64,000 nucleotides of DNA from Clostridiales bacterium UBA7273 (lineage in GTDB: Bacteria; Bacillota; Clostridia; Oscillospirales; Oscillospiraceae). A program made the position numbers and the translations under genes. The stretch lies in assembly GCA_002472405.1 (NCBI GenBank), contig DKRV01000011.1, positions 13,303 through 77,302 on the forward strand, written 5' to 3'. The notes below the pieces were generated by a model. It was not told where the DNA came from. It ran no database searches and worked only from the letters and a program-made list of their open reading frames with translations. The number at the start of each line of letters is the position of its first letter. Position 1 is the stretch's first letter. Shown here in pieces: positions 33,342 through 41,809 of this stretch.

Positions 33342-34380
33342 TACCGAACAACTCCTTGATACCCTGCTCGTTTATCTTCGAGCCGATGACGCACACACGG
33401 CCGGTGACGGCAGCGCCGCCGCGGCGGATGTCCGCCTCACCGGGAACGTAGTCGAAATAGATCCACTGTCCGTCGGTCGAATCTACAAAGCCCTTGGCAC
33501 GCAGGATCGTGCCGTAGCTTGCATCCTCGTCGAACTCGCCCAGCGCCTTTCTGACCTCCTCCTCGGTGAACTTCTTCGGAGTCTCCACACCCCAGGAGGT
33601 GAACACCTCGTCTGCGTCGTGGTGATGATGGTCATGTCCGCAGCCGCAGGAGCAGCTTTCGCCGTGATCGTGATCGTGATCGTGGTCATGGTGGTGCTCA
33701 TGGTCATGGTCATGGTCGTGGTCATGGTCGTGATCATGGTGATGCTCGTTGTGGTCGTGGTGCTCCATCTCCTGCATGGTGGTGGACAGAGAGTCGATAC
33801 GCTCCATAACGTCAACTATCTGCTTGCCGTCAAGCTCCGACCAGGGAGTGGTGATGACGGTTGCATTGGGGTTGAGCTGGCTGAGCATAGCGGTCGCGGT
33901 GACGACCTTGCCGTCGGCGGCGGAGTCGGTGCGGCTGAGGACTATAACGTCGGCATTGTGCACCTGATCGTTGAAAAATTCGCCGAAGTTGCGGATGTAC
34001 ATGCGGCAGCGGCCTGCGTCAACAACGGTGACCTTTGCACCGATCTCGCAGCCGGGCACGCTCGCAACGGCCTTTGCAACGTCGGAGAGCTTGCCTACGC
34101 CAGACGGCTCGATGAGGATGCGGTCGGGATTGTACTTGTCGATGACCTTCTGCAGAGCCGCGGTGAAGTCGCCGACGAGGGTGCAGCAGATGCAGCCGGA
34201 GTTCATCTCGGTTATCTCAACGCCGGCATCGCGCAGGAAGCCGCCGTCAACGGCGATCTCGCCGAACTCGTTTTCGATAAGGACGATCTTTTCGCCCTTG
34301 TAGCCCTCCGCGATGAGCTTGCGGATGAGCGTGGTTTTTCCTGCTCCGAGAAATCCGGAGAAAATGTCTATTTTAGTCAA
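33334..34380 (-). CDS. CobW/COG0523 metal-chaperone GTPase with a long His/Asp-rich loop
   Basis: 348 aa. Walker A FSGFLGAGKTTL (near 8-19); the metal motif CxCC as SGCICCTL (near 62-69); ILIEPSGVGK; then a striking insert near 206-258 made of HD and HH repeats plus CSCGCGHDHHHH. The CobW C-terminal domain follows (ILRAKGFVDSTDGQWIYFDYV). Such His-rich loops store or hand over Zn, Ni or Co. Start is set by GGAGG; a 16-bp palindrome overlaps the -35 of its promoter, hinting at metal-responsive repression. Four-base-scale overlap with the downstream degenerate GTPase indicates one operon. Confidence 0.92.
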   Translation of the reverse strand: MTKIDIFSGFLGAGKTTLIRKLIAEGYKGEKIVLIENEFGEIAVDGGFLRDAGVEITEMNSGCICCTLVGDFTAALQKVIDKYNPDRILIEPSGVGKLSDVAKAVASVPGCEIGAKVTVVDAGRCRMYIRNFGEFFNDQVHNADVIVLSRTDSAADGKVVTATAMLSQLNPNATVITTPWSELDGKQIVDVMERIDSLSTTMQEMEHHDHNEHHHDHDHDHDHDHDHEHHHDHDHDHDHGESCSCGCGHDHHHHDADEVFTSWGVETPKKFTEEEVRKALGEFDEDASYGTILRAKGFVDSTDGQWIYFDYVPGEADIRRGGAAVTGRVCVIGSKINEQGIKELFGIE

Positions 34381-34420
34381 GGTTATTACCTCCTACATTA
34401 ATATTCTTGTCTGAAACTTT

Positions 34421-34449
34421 ATTATAACACAGCTTTGCAAATTTGCAAA
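34421..34449 (-). promoter_or_regulatory. Promoter of the CobW operon with a 16-bp palindromic operator candidate
   Basis: Minus strand TTTGCA (34449-34444), 17 bp, TATAAT (34426-34421). TTTGCAAATTTGCAAA (34434-34449) is a perfect 16-bp palindrome covering the -35 box and part of the spacer. A regulator bound there would block RNA polymerase. Confidence 0.6.
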
Positions 34450-34474
34450 CGTATAAAACAACATCGATTGCCGC

Positions 34475-34503
34475 TTGCGCCGGCAGTAAAATATATCTAT
34501 AAT
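34475..34503 (+). promoter_or_regulatory. Predicted promoter of the D,D-carboxypeptidase gene
   Basis: TTGCGC (34475-34480), 17 bp, TATAAT (34498-34503), about 40 bp upstream of ATG at 34546. A second TATAAT lies at 34516. Divergent from the CobW operon. Confidence 0.5.
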
Positions 34504-34545
34504 AAAGACATAAGCTATAATATTGGGCATAATGGGGATCGGATA

Positions 34546-35880
34546 ATGAATAAGCTGCGTATAACGGCACTCGCCCTATGTCTGAGCCTTGTTCTGGGCA
34601 TGGCGCTTCCCTGCGCCCTCGCCGAGGATGACGGCGCGCCGAAGCTAAAAAGCACTCAGTGCGCGCTGCTCGGCGACATGGGCAGCGGCAGGATACTTTT
34701 CAATATCGACGCATACTCGCGCCGCGAGCCGGCAAGCCTTACGAAGATAATGACTCTGCTGCTGGCCGTCGAAGCGATCGAGGCCGGAACGGCTTCGACC
34801 GACGACATGGTTACGGCCTCGGCAGCGTGCAAAACCGGCCTCGAGCACGATAGCTCGACCGCGTATATCGACCGCGGCGAAACGATGAGCCTGCGCGACC
34901 TTCTCTACTGCGCGGCGCTTGCCTCGGCAAACGAGGCGTGCAACATCATCGCCGAGCACGTCGCAGGCTCGATAAGCGCCTTTGTAGAGCGCATGAACAC
35001 GCGCGCAGCGGAGCTTGGCTGCTCCGGCACGCATTTTGCAAACACCCACGGCATGCCGGACGATAACCATTACACCACCGCGAGAGATATTTTTCTCATC
35101 GCCTGCGAGGGCATGCGCCATCAGCTTTTCGCGCAGCTTGTCGGCTGCCGCGAATACACGACGAGCGCGACCAACGACTCGCCGGCGCGCGTTCTGGAAA
35201 GCTCGAACGCACTCATAACGCCCGACTCGCCGTATTCGGACAAGTACGTTTACCCCGGCGCAGTAGGCATCAAAACCGGCTACACCGAAAAGGCCGGCTA
35301 TTGCCTTGTCAGTGCCGTGCAGCGCGACGGCGTGAACGTCATTGCCGTCGTACTCGGCGCAGGCGGCGACACGGCAAACAAGGAGTTTGACAGCTTTGCC
35401 GACACGGTGACGTTGCTCGACTGGTGCTTTGAAAACTATTCTTACCGCAGCATCGTTGAGCGCGGCTACCCTGCCGCGGTGCAGCCGATCGAAAAGGACG
35501 GTCGGCGCGGCGAGATAACGCTCGTGTGTTCGCAGGAGATAAACGCGCTTGCGGAAAAGGCGCTGGACGCAGCAAAGCTCAAAAGCGAGGTCACGCTCTA
35601 TGCGGAGACGCTGACTGATGTTCCGGCAGAGGGCACGGAGCTTGGCGCGGTCACGTTTTCAGACCCCAACGACGGCACTGTCTACGGAACCGTGACGCTC
35701 GTTTCTCATGGTGAGGCACAGTTTGAAGAGCCGGAGCCGCAAGCCGTTCGGCCGCAGGAGCTGAGCCGCGAGCAAAAGCTCGCAACGGTCATAGTCTGCT
35801 CGATCGCGGTGTTTCTGCTGCTGGTGTTTATCCTGCTCCTCGTCCGCCGCAGCCGCAGGATGCGAGGAAAACGGCGCTGA
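34546..35880 (+). CDS. D-alanyl-D-alanine carboxypeptidase (S11, DacF/PBP5 type)
   Basis: 444 aa from ATG at 34546. Signal peptide 1-27 (ALALCLSLVLGMALPCALA). Catalytic SxxK in PASLTKIM (near 67-70), SxN in ASANEACNII (near 126), KTG in GIKTGYTEKAGYC (near 243). A C-terminal PBP5_C domain precedes a membrane helix (VIVCSIAVFLLLVFILLLV) and a basic tail. It trims the terminal D-Ala of peptidoglycan stem peptides. Sporulating Firmicutes have several paralogues (dacA, dacB, dacF), so the exact symbol is left open. Confidence 0.93.
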   Translation: MNKLRITALALCLSLVLGMALPCALAEDDGAPKLKSTQCALLGDMGSGRILFNIDAYSRREPASLTKIMTLLLAVEAIEAGTASTDDMVTASAACKTGLEHDSSTAYIDRGETMSLRDLLYCAALASANEACNIIAEHVAGSISAFVERMNTRAAELGCSGTHFANTHGMPDDNHYTTARDIFLIACEGMRHQLFAQLVGCREYTTSATNDSPARVLESSNALITPDSPYSDKYVYPGAVGIKTGYTEKAGYCLVSAVQRDGVNVIAVVLGAGGDTANKEFDSFADTVTLLDWCFENYSYRSIVERGYPAAVQPIEKDGRRGEITLVCSQEINALAEKALDAAKLKSEVTLYAETLTDVPAEGTELGAVTFSDPNDGTVYGTVTLVSHGEAQFEEPEPQAVRPQELSREQKLATVIVCSIAVFLLLVFILLLVRRSRRMRGKRR

Positions 35881-36066
35881 ATTTAATGCCGCACTCGCAG
35901 GGATCGGTGCATAGCTTTTGCACTAATATAGAACATTCCCCCGGGTTGCGAAACGCCACTGTTTCCGCCAACGTTTCGAACCGGGCACCAACATAAATGT
36001 AAAGGAGCGGCGTTAATTCGCCTCTGAAAAAACGTATAGGAGAAGCGCCAAAGCGCTACTAAAAAA
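35881..36066. repeat. Dispersed repeat with start-codon edge
   Basis: Begins about at the carboxypeptidase stop with a degraded arm (TTTAATGCCGCACTCGCAGG). It includes CGAACCGGGCACCAACATAA and an internal CGCCTCTGAAAAAA edge, and ends AACGTATAGGAGAAGCG, CCAAAGCGCTACT, AAAAAAATG on the following start codon. Confidence 0.8.
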
Positions 36067-36765
36067 ATGAGTTTTTTGTCTGTGGCAGTCAGAATACTGC
36101 TGGCGGTCGTAGTGGGCGGCCTGCTCGGGCTTGAGCGCGAGCGGCGCAGCTCGCCGGCCGGATTCAGAACATATATGCTCGTGGCCATCGGCTCGTCGAT
36201 GACCATAATGCTCAGCCAGTATATCGATCTGATGCTGTCAACGCAGTGGGCAGCGGCCGCACAGTCCGTCGGCGCAACGCACGACGTTTCGCGCTTCGGC
36301 GCGCAGGTCATAAACGGCGTGGGCTTCCTCGGTGCAGGCTCGATCATCCTGACCGGGCGCAAGCGCGTCAAGGGTCTGACCACGGCTGCCGGACTGTGGG
36401 CGTCGGCGTGCCTCGGCCTCGCGATCGGCGCAGGCTACTACGAGTGCGTAGCCGTGTCGGTCGCGCTGATCCTCGTGTGCATGTATGCGTTCCCGGCGCT
36501 GGAAAACCGGCTGATACAGCGCTCGCGGTACATGAACATCCTCGCCGAGCTTGACGGCATGGAGTGCCTCGGCGGCATACTGAGCACGCTGCGCGAGCAG
36601 GGCGTCACAGTGTTCGACATCGACCTGAGCAAGCAGCCGGAGGACAGGCGCGCGCAGCTCGGCGTGCACCTGAGCGTGTATCTGCCAAAGGGTCTGAACC
36701 ATACCGAGCTTCTCGCGCAGCTTGCGGCGCTCGGCGGCACGGTTTCGATCGAAGAAAGCCAGTAA
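36067..36765 (+). CDS. MgtC/SapB-family membrane protein 1
   Basis: 232 aa. Five N-terminal helices carry the MgtC signature LLGLERERRSSPAGFRTYMLV (family form GxERE...GxRTH), then FGAQVINGVGFLGAGSII and GLTTAAGLWASACLG. A soluble ACT-like domain of about 85 residues follows. Related proteins help growth in low magnesium or inside macrophages; in commensal Firmicutes the role is unknown. The ATG lies on the repeat edge. The next gene is a paralogue 12 bp downstream. Confidence 0.9.
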   Translation: MSFLSVAVRILLAVVVGGLLGLERERRSSPAGFRTYMLVAIGSSMTIMLSQYIDLMLSTQWAAAAQSVGATHDVSRFGAQVINGVGFLGAGSIILTGRKRVKGLTTAAGLWASACLGLAIGAGYYECVAVSVALILVCMYAFPALENRLIQRSRYMNILAELDGMECLGGILSTLREQGVTVFDIDLSKQPEDRRAQLGVHLSVYLPKGLNHTELLAQLAALGGTVSIEESQ

Positions 36766-36777
36766 GGAGGTGCAGCC

Positions 36778-37473
36778 ATGCTTTCATGCTTTGATTTTAT
36801 AAGGGAATCCACAACGCTGGCCATGGCGCTGCGCCTGCTGCTTGCGTTCATATGCGGCGCGGTCATCGGAGCCGAGCGAGAGATAAAGCGCCGCCCGGCA
36901 GGCTTCCGCACGCACATTCTTATCTGTCTGGGTGCTGCGATAACAACGCTGACCAGCCAGTACCTGCTACTCGGCCTCGGGCTTTACACCGACATCGGCA
37001 GGCTCGGCGCGCAGGTCATCGCCGGTATCGGCTTCATCGGCGCTGGCACGATCATCGTCACCGGCCGCCGCCAGGTCAAGGGTCTTACCACCGCTGCCGG
37101 ACTGTGGGCCTCGGCCATCGTCGGACTTGCCTGCGGCGCAGGCTTCGTCGAGTGCGCGATCTTCGCGACCGCGGTCATACTCTTTGCCGAGATAGTGCTC
37201 ATAAAGTTCGAGTTTAAGTTCGCCAAAAGCAGCAGGCTATGCACGCTGTACATCGAATATACAAAGCCCGACACCATCCAGACTGTGCTCGAGATGATGA
37301 GCGAGCGCTCGCTCAAGGTCTCGAACCTCGAGGTCAGCCGTACCCAGGGCGAGGACGAGGAGCACCGCTACTACGCGCTGCTGTCGGTTCAGACAACGCC
37401 GAAGCTCGGCGGCACCGAGCTTGTCCCGGCTATCACCGCCCTCCCCAACGTCTTCGCCGTCGAAGAAATGTAG
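36778..37473 (+). CDS. MgtC/SapB-family membrane protein 2 (tandem paralogue)
   Basis: 231 aa, start preceded by AAGGAGGTGCAGCC. Same layout as the gene before it: IGAEREIKRRPAGFRTHILI, LGAQVIAGIGFIGAGTIIV, GLTTAAGLWASAIVG, then a cytoplasmic ACT-like domain (SLKVSNLEVSRTQ). The two copies share the membrane half closely and differ in the soluble half, suggesting duplication followed by regulatory divergence or a heteromeric pair. The stop lies next to a repeat edge (TAGTTGTAGAGGCG). Confidence 0.9.
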   Translation: MLSCFDFIRESTTLAMALRLLLAFICGAVIGAEREIKRRPAGFRTHILICLGAAITTLTSQYLLLGLGLYTDIGRLGAQVIAGIGFIGAGTIIVTGRRQVKGLTTAAGLWASAIVGLACGAGFVECAIFATAVILFAEIVLIKFEFKFAKSSRLCTLYIEYTKPDTIQTVLEMMSERSLKVSNLEVSRTQGEDEEHRYYALLSVQTTPKLGGTELVPAITALPNVFAVEEM

Positions 37474-37750
37474 TTGTAGAGGCGAATTACCGCAGTTACG
37501 GATACGCATATTGCCGGTGCCCGGTGTCGAAGTTACCGACGAAACCGGGAAACTGCCGCCATACGTTAGTACGGTGCTGAGTTTTGCGGTTGCCCGGTTC
37601 GGGACAATGGAGGAAACCATGCGTGCCGCGCAACCCAGTAGTGCGGTGCTGATTTTTGCATCGCGCTCCATTGGCTCCCCTGTCAAGGGGAGCAGGCAGC
37701 TTTGCTGCCGAGGGGTTGAATTAAAGCGCAAATCAAGCCTATTAACTATC
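37474..37750. repeat. Dispersed repeat, left part split by the Tn4451-like element
   Basis: Arm TTGTAGAGGCGAATTACCGC followed by CATACGTTAGTACGGTGC, GTTCGGGACAATGG, CCCATTGGCTCCCCTG and CTGCCGAGGGGTTGAATTAA, ending CCTATTAACTAT at about 37750. The continuation (CAGCTATTAACTCTACGCTG) appears at 45076. Comparison with the uninterrupted copy near 63750-63830 supports one original repeat. Confidence 0.8.
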
Positions 37751-37895
37751 AAGAGTTACTACGTAGAGGGTGGTTTCTCCCACCTAATACATATGACTGC
37801 GGCTCATTTGTGGTGAATGGAACAGCGGTTGTAGGAAAGGAGCCAAAAAAAGCCTTATAACCGCTGCAAATCAACACAAAAAGGAGCTGAACTTT

Positions 37896-38267
37896 ATGAA
37901 ATCTCTATTTGAGGAAATGGGCGGCACTTACCGTCAGGAGGGTGATTATCTTATCCCAAACCTTGCGCTGCCGGACGAACCAGAATACCAGATCGGCAAG
38001 TACGGGCGTATGCGTCGCAACTATCTGAAAGAACATCGTCCTGTTCTCTACGCAAACCTGCTCACAAGCGGAACGCTGCATCGGCATCTTGCCGAGATCG
38101 ACCAAGCCTGCAATGAGCGTATGGAAATCATCGTTCCTGCAATGGCGAAGCAGGAAGGCGTGACAGAAACTCTGAAAGCCGCCTACCAAATGGAATGGGT
38201 GCGCCGCATGAACAGCATCCGCAATCGTGCGGAGGAAATCGTCCTGACCGAGCTTGTATATGAATGA
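37896..38267 (+). CDS. tnpV: Transposon-encoded protein TnpV
   Basis: 123 aa, AAAAGGAGC upstream. MKSLFEEMGGTYRQEGDYLI and PNLALPDEPEY, then YLKEHRPVLYANLLTSGTL and MEWVRRMNSIRNRAEEIV, match the TnpV family found in Tn4451-type elements. Its role in transposition is undefined. Marks the left part of the mobile element and is followed by a terminator hairpin. Confidence 0.88.
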   Translation: MKSLFEEMGGTYRQEGDYLIPNLALPDEPEYQIGKYGRMRRNYLKEHRPVLYANLLTSGTLHRHLAEIDQACNERMEIIVPAMAKQEGVTETLKAAYQMEWVRRMNSIRNRAEEIVLTELVYE

Positions 38268-38269
38268 CA

Positions 38270-38307
38270 AATGCCCGTTATTGGCAGTATGGCCGATAAC
38301 GGGCATT
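38270..38307 (+). terminator. Intrinsic terminator after tnpV
   Basis: AATGCCCGTTAT pairs with ATAACGGGCATT around a 14-nt loop, followed by ATCTTTATCCTTT. Confidence 0.7.
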
Positions 38308-38455
38308 ATCTTTATCCTTTGTGATAGCAGCGATGTCGGAACGACCAAAGACACCATCAGCGCCCATATTTGCAAATACCGCTTTCGCCTTTGCAATCGT
38401 CCCTTGGCTTGCGTTCAGCCGGTCAATCGCAACCTCAATCGCAACATTTTCGTCC
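38290..38455 (-). pseudogene. Remnant of a protein C-terminal domain downstream of the RhuM gene
   Basis: Minus-strand translation without a start gives an open stretch with protein-like character, including VAIEVAIDRLNASQGTIAKA and NMGADGVFGRSDIAAIT. It resembles the C-terminal winged-helix end of larger proteins that accompany RhuM genes. It is out of frame with RhuM and is cut off at the tnpV terminator. Probably a decayed gene end left by rearrangement. Confidence 0.35.
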
Positions 38456-39484
38456 TCAATCGTAATCCTTTTCCTCGGTGCTGGCTACAAGTCGGTCAAA
38501 ATCGCTCTGATATTGCCGATCCTGAATGACACGGTATTTCTCAAACTCGCTCTCGGCAAAGGCTTTTGCAATGGCTGCTGTCACTTTTCCTTTATGATGC
38601 AGCACTTCTTCCTCGTTAAACTGCAAAAACGCATCCAGCCGTGCGACCCAATCCTTCATATACATGATGTTTCCACGGTGTGCCTGCCGCTCGGCATAAT
38701 CCAGATACATTGTGACGATTTCGTTCAGGCTTCCCATCTCAGTTTCATCCAGATAGTTCTTTGCTATCACAACATCAGATTTTCGGATTCTGCCGCTCGG
38801 TGCATTTTTCCATGTTGTCAGGCCCATATTCGGTTTCGTGCTGTCTGCCCGGTCATAGATGATCTCCGCTGCGGTGTGCTTTGTAATGGCGTAATGCAGT
38901 TTGTTTTGTACGGTGGCGAAAAACTCTTTTGTAACAGGACTGTCCACATCATAGTCTGCGCTGCACTGGGAGTATATGTCCGTGATTTTCTGATAAAAGC
39001 GCCGTTCACTGGCACGAATGTCACGGATGCGCTCCAGCTGTTCTTCAAAATAATCCTTCCCGAAGAAGTTCTGCGGCTCTTTCAGGCGCTCATCGTCCAT
39101 GACATAGCCCTTGATGATGTACTCCTTCAGTATCCTGTTCGCCCAGATGCGGAACATGGTGGCCTTTTTGGAGTTCACCCGATAGCCGACCGCAATGATC
39201 GCATCCAGATTATAGTACCGTGTGGGATAGTTTTTCCCGTCCGCCGCAGTTGTTTCCAAAACGGAAACAACTGAATCCTCCATCAATTCGCCGGAGGCAA
39301 AGATATTCTTCAGGTGCTTTGAGATGGCCGCTTTCTGCACCTCAAACAGCTCAGCCATCTTTGCCTGCGTCAGCCACAGATTCTCTTGATATAACAGAAT
39401 CTCAACCTTAACGTCGCCGTTATCGGTTTTATAAAACAGAATTTCTCTTGTTTCGTATGGGGTAAGTGCCATGTTCTCATCCAT
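38456..39484 (-). CDS. RhuM-family protein (virulence RhuM)
   Basis: 342 aa from ATG at 39484, preceded by GGGAGG. A longer upstream frame only overlaps the previous gene. Motifs: DVKVEILLYQENLWLTQAKMAELFEVQKA (an HTH-like KilA/BRO-type start, about 20-45), TRYYNLDAIIAVGYRVNSKKA and FRIWANRILKEYIIKGYVMDDE, all typical of RhuM proteins. These occur in Salmonella pathogenicity island 3 and in many mobile elements and are suspected toxin or defence components. ATGGATGA overlap with the upstream zinc-finger gene shows cotranscription. Confidence 0.85.
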   Translation of the reverse strand: MDENMALTPYETREILFYKTDNGDVKVEILLYQENLWLTQAKMAELFEVQKAAISKHLKNIFASGELMEDSVVSVLETTAADGKNYPTRYYNLDAIIAVGYRVNSKKATMFRIWANRILKEYIIKGYVMDDERLKEPQNFFGKDYFEEQLERIRDIRASERRFYQKITDIYSQCSADYDVDSPVTKEFFATVQNKLHYAITKHTAAEIIYDRADSTKPNMGLTTWKNAPSGRIRKSDVVIAKNYLDETEMGSLNEIVTMYLDYAERQAHRGNIMYMKDWVARLDAFLQFNEEEVLHHKGKVTAAIAKAFAESEFEKYRVIQDRQYQSDFDRLVASTEEKDYD

Positions 39485-40391
39485 TCTCTTTATCCTCCCG
39501 GCTCTTAGCCCGTGTTTTATAGACATTATACTGATTCTTGCACCGGGCGCTGCAAAATGCGGAATTGACCCGGCTGCCGAGGAACACCTTCTGGCAGTGC
39601 TTGCACAGCCGCAGGGGTTTTGCATCGTCCACCAGCATAAAGCTGAACATCATCTGGATGCCCAGAAGCAGCGAATGGAAGTCCCAATAGATGGTCGGTT
39701 TCTCCAGCAGTTCGATATGATAGGTAGGCGCAATGCCGCCGAAGGCAGCCATGGCCTTGCGGTAGAGATTTCTCGTATCCTCATCAATATTGTCGTAGTC
39801 GTTGTAGTACAAAATGGAGGTGGTCAGCGTGAACGCCCAATCCTTGAACTGCTGCGCTACCCAGTCATACGGCTCAGCATACTCCCGCTGAAAGCTCATG
39901 TTCTTCGCCATCGGCTCATCCATGAAGGTCATTGTCAGAGCAATCATCTTTCTGTCCCCGGAGACATTCCAGTTGGATTCTACGCCCTTTTTCACTACAT
40001 CCAATTTGTCAAAGGGATAGAACAGCGCAAGGTAGTCCTCTGTTTCCATGGATTCCTCTTTGATAAAATGATTTTTCGGCAGATAAACCGCTTCATAATC
40101 CATAAAGGACGGCGTGGTAGGCAAAGCCGTCATCAGCCCCAACAGACCGTAGTGGGTCACAAAGGACAGCATCGCCTTTTCCACCTCATCCTCCGGACTG
40201 TGGTTCATCATCAGCATCCCTACGTTCAGCGCCTCCAACACCATGTCGGAGGATTCCTTCAGCGGGTTATAGATGTCGGGCTTTGCCGTCTTTTCCGGTG
40301 TGATATAGCGTTTTCCGTCCTTGCCGGTCTTGATCTCATAGCGGTCATACCGTACCCAATGGGAGCGGGACTGTGCAAACAGGTTGTTCAT
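39477..40391 (-). CDS. Uncharacterised mobile-element protein with C-terminal zinc finger
   Basis: 304 aa. I do not recognise the N-terminal 240 residues, which are globular with many aromatic residues (YDRYEIKTGKDGKRYITPEK, NIDEDTRNLYRKAMAAFGG). The end has LRLCKHCQKVFLGSRVNSAF then CSARCKNQYNVYK. This Cys-x2-Cys-x13-Cys-x3-Cys pattern fits a structural or nucleic-acid-binding zinc site. Second gene of a three-gene minus-strand operon with the sigma-like gene upstream and RhuM downstream. Confidence 0.75.
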   Translation of the reverse strand: MNNLFAQSRSHWVRYDRYEIKTGKDGKRYITPEKTAKPDIYNPLKESSDMVLEALNVGMLMMNHSPEDEVEKAMLSFVTHYGLLGLMTALPTTPSFMDYEAVYLPKNHFIKEESMETEDYLALFYPFDKLDVVKKGVESNWNVSGDRKMIALTMTFMDEPMAKNMSFQREYAEPYDWVAQQFKDWAFTLTTSILYYNDYDNIDEDTRNLYRKAMAAFGGIAPTYHIELLEKPTIYWDFHSLLLGIQMMFSFMLVDDAKPLRLCKHCQKVFLGSRVNSAFCSARCKNQYNVYKTRAKSREDKENG

Positions 40392-40447
40392 GACACCGTT
40401 CCTCTCAAATCGTAATCTATCTATATATTAACCATATTACCATTGTA

Positions 40448-41356
40448 TCAACCGTCCTTGGCATCGTCAAGGACGGCTTTCTTTTTTCTCGGCTTTGTTT
40501 TGTTCTCTCGGCGGATCACGGCATCCTTGCCCATGGTTTGCAGCGATGCTTCATATTTCTCCATGAATTCGCGCTCCCGCAGGGTAAGGCCCTGATCGTT
40601 TTCCAGCTTTTCGCTCAGATGCTCATACATCCGCTTTTGCAGCTTTTTCTGAATGGTCATCCGCAGCTTTCGGATATTCCGGTCGGACTGCCCGCGGAGG
40701 GTAGCAAGCCGTGTGGTGCTGTATTGCTTGAGGAACAGGTAATACAGCACTTCTTTCTGCTCATCACTGAGGGTGAAAAAGAGCTTGGAGAGAAAACGGC
40801 TTGCTGTCAGCTCGTGCAGCTCGTAGGGACAGGAGAAGATGATGTCAAGAAAATTTCCCTGACAGAGTTGGCGAAACCTCGGCAGATTCATCCACAGCGG
40901 GGCAATCTTCGGATCAGGCACAGACTGAAACTCCAACGGAACATCCCCGCGCAGGTTTTCGTGGTCACGCTCCCGGCGCTCCCGATTTCTGTCCAGCTTG
41001 TTCCACTCGTCTACCACAGTCAGAAAATCGGATTCCGTCCGGGCTGCTTCCTCCAGCCGCCGCAGAGCCTCTGCCCGAATTTCCCGCTTGAGCCGCTTCT
41101 CGCTGGTGGGTGCGGCTTCCTCTTCCTCGTCCTCCAGCTCGGCATGATAGTCTCTGGGATGCTCGTCCTGCTCCAGCTCGCTTTCCAGCTCCAGCGTGCG
41201 TTCCTCTGCAAGCGCTTCTTCCAGCGTCTCGTCCTCCGGCGCACCGTCAGAGGAATCCTCCCAATCGGCAAAGCCATCCTCGGGCAGCTCTTCTAATTCT
41301 TCTTCCTCATCGGAAAAATCATCATCCCACAGCAGTTCATCCTCCCATGATTCCAC
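40448..41356 (-). CDS. Acidic sigma-70-region-4-like protein
   Basis: 302 aa from GTG at 41356 (GGGGAGGTGAAGC upstream). The longer frame reaching 41593 has no supporting site. Residues 1-75 are extremely acidic (DEEEELEELPEDG). A charged middle follows, with FRQLCQGNFLDIIFSCPYEL. The C-terminal HTH (LSDEQKEVLYYLFLKQYSTT then LRGQSDRNIRKLRMTIQKKL) resembles sigma region 4. Proteins like this occur in clostridial mobile elements and probably regulate element genes. Heads the operon with the zinc-finger and RhuM genes. Confidence 0.75.
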   Translation of the reverse strand: MESWEDELLWDDDFSDEEEELEELPEDGFADWEDSSDGAPEDETLEEALAEERTLELESELEQDEHPRDYHAELEDEEEEAAPTSEKRLKREIRAEALRRLEEAARTESDFLTVVDEWNKLDRNRERRERDHENLRGDVPLEFQSVPDPKIAPLWMNLPRFRQLCQGNFLDIIFSCPYELHELTASRFLSKLFFTLSDEQKEVLYYLFLKQYSTTRLATLRGQSDRNIRKLRMTIQKKLQKRMYEHLSEKLENDQGLTLREREFMEKYEASLQTMGKDAVIRRENKTKPRKKKAVLDDAKDG

Positions 41357-41511
41357 GACAGCTTCACCTCCCCGAAAAAATATTTTTCTTTTTTTCAAAA
41401 ACAGTTCCGATTTACACCCCGTATTTCTCCTATTAGTAGAGTAAGTAATCTTAATACAAGTTATGCGGATTACTTTCCGAGCCATCAGCGAAGAAAAGGA
41501 GGATATGGAGC

Positions 41512-41784
41512 ATGGAAAACCAACAGAAATACACGGTTGGCTTACAGCCAACGGAACCAAACACATTATATCAAAAACCAACCAATCACGCAAGGAGGAT
41601 GCCTATGGAGCAGAACGAACGAGAACAGTTTATCATCCGTCGGATCGGCGGCACCACCTACAAGGTCAAAGTCGTATTCAATGAAAGCGGCGGCGAGACC
41701 ATAGAGGATAAAATTTTGCGGATTGTACGCAACGATATGGTTACAAATGACGGAACCTATGGTATAATGGAGCACCACAAATGA
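41512..41784 (+). CDS. tnpW: Transposon-encoded protein TnpW
   Basis: 90 aa from ATG at 41512 (AGGAGGATATGGAGC upstream). A second start at 41605 also has AAGGAGG and would give the usual shorter protein. Core FIIRRIGGTTYKVKVVFNES and TIEDKILRIVRNDM match the TnpW family. Lies 26 bp before tnpX, as in Tn4451-like elements. Confidence 0.85.
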   Translation: MENQQKYTVGLQPTEPNTLYQKPTNHARRMPMEQNEREQFIIRRIGGTTYKVKVVFNESGGETIEDKILRIVRNDMVTNDGTYGIMEHHK

Positions 41785-41809
41785 GCCGACAGTCTGAAAG
41801 GAGCGCATC

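Noticed and set aside
33650..33780. Short tandem DNA repeat (GTGGTC/ATGGTC type)
   Set aside because: Fully explained as the coding sequence of the His/Asp-rich loop of the CobW protein.
38456..39625. Longer start for RhuM at 39625
   Set aside because: The extra 47 residues overlap the zinc-finger gene and lack conservation; ATG at 39484 has GGGAGG.
40448..41593. Longer start for the sigma-like gene at 41593
   Set aside because: The extension crosses the tnpW region and lacks a ribosome-binding site; GTG at 41356 follows GGGGAGGTG.
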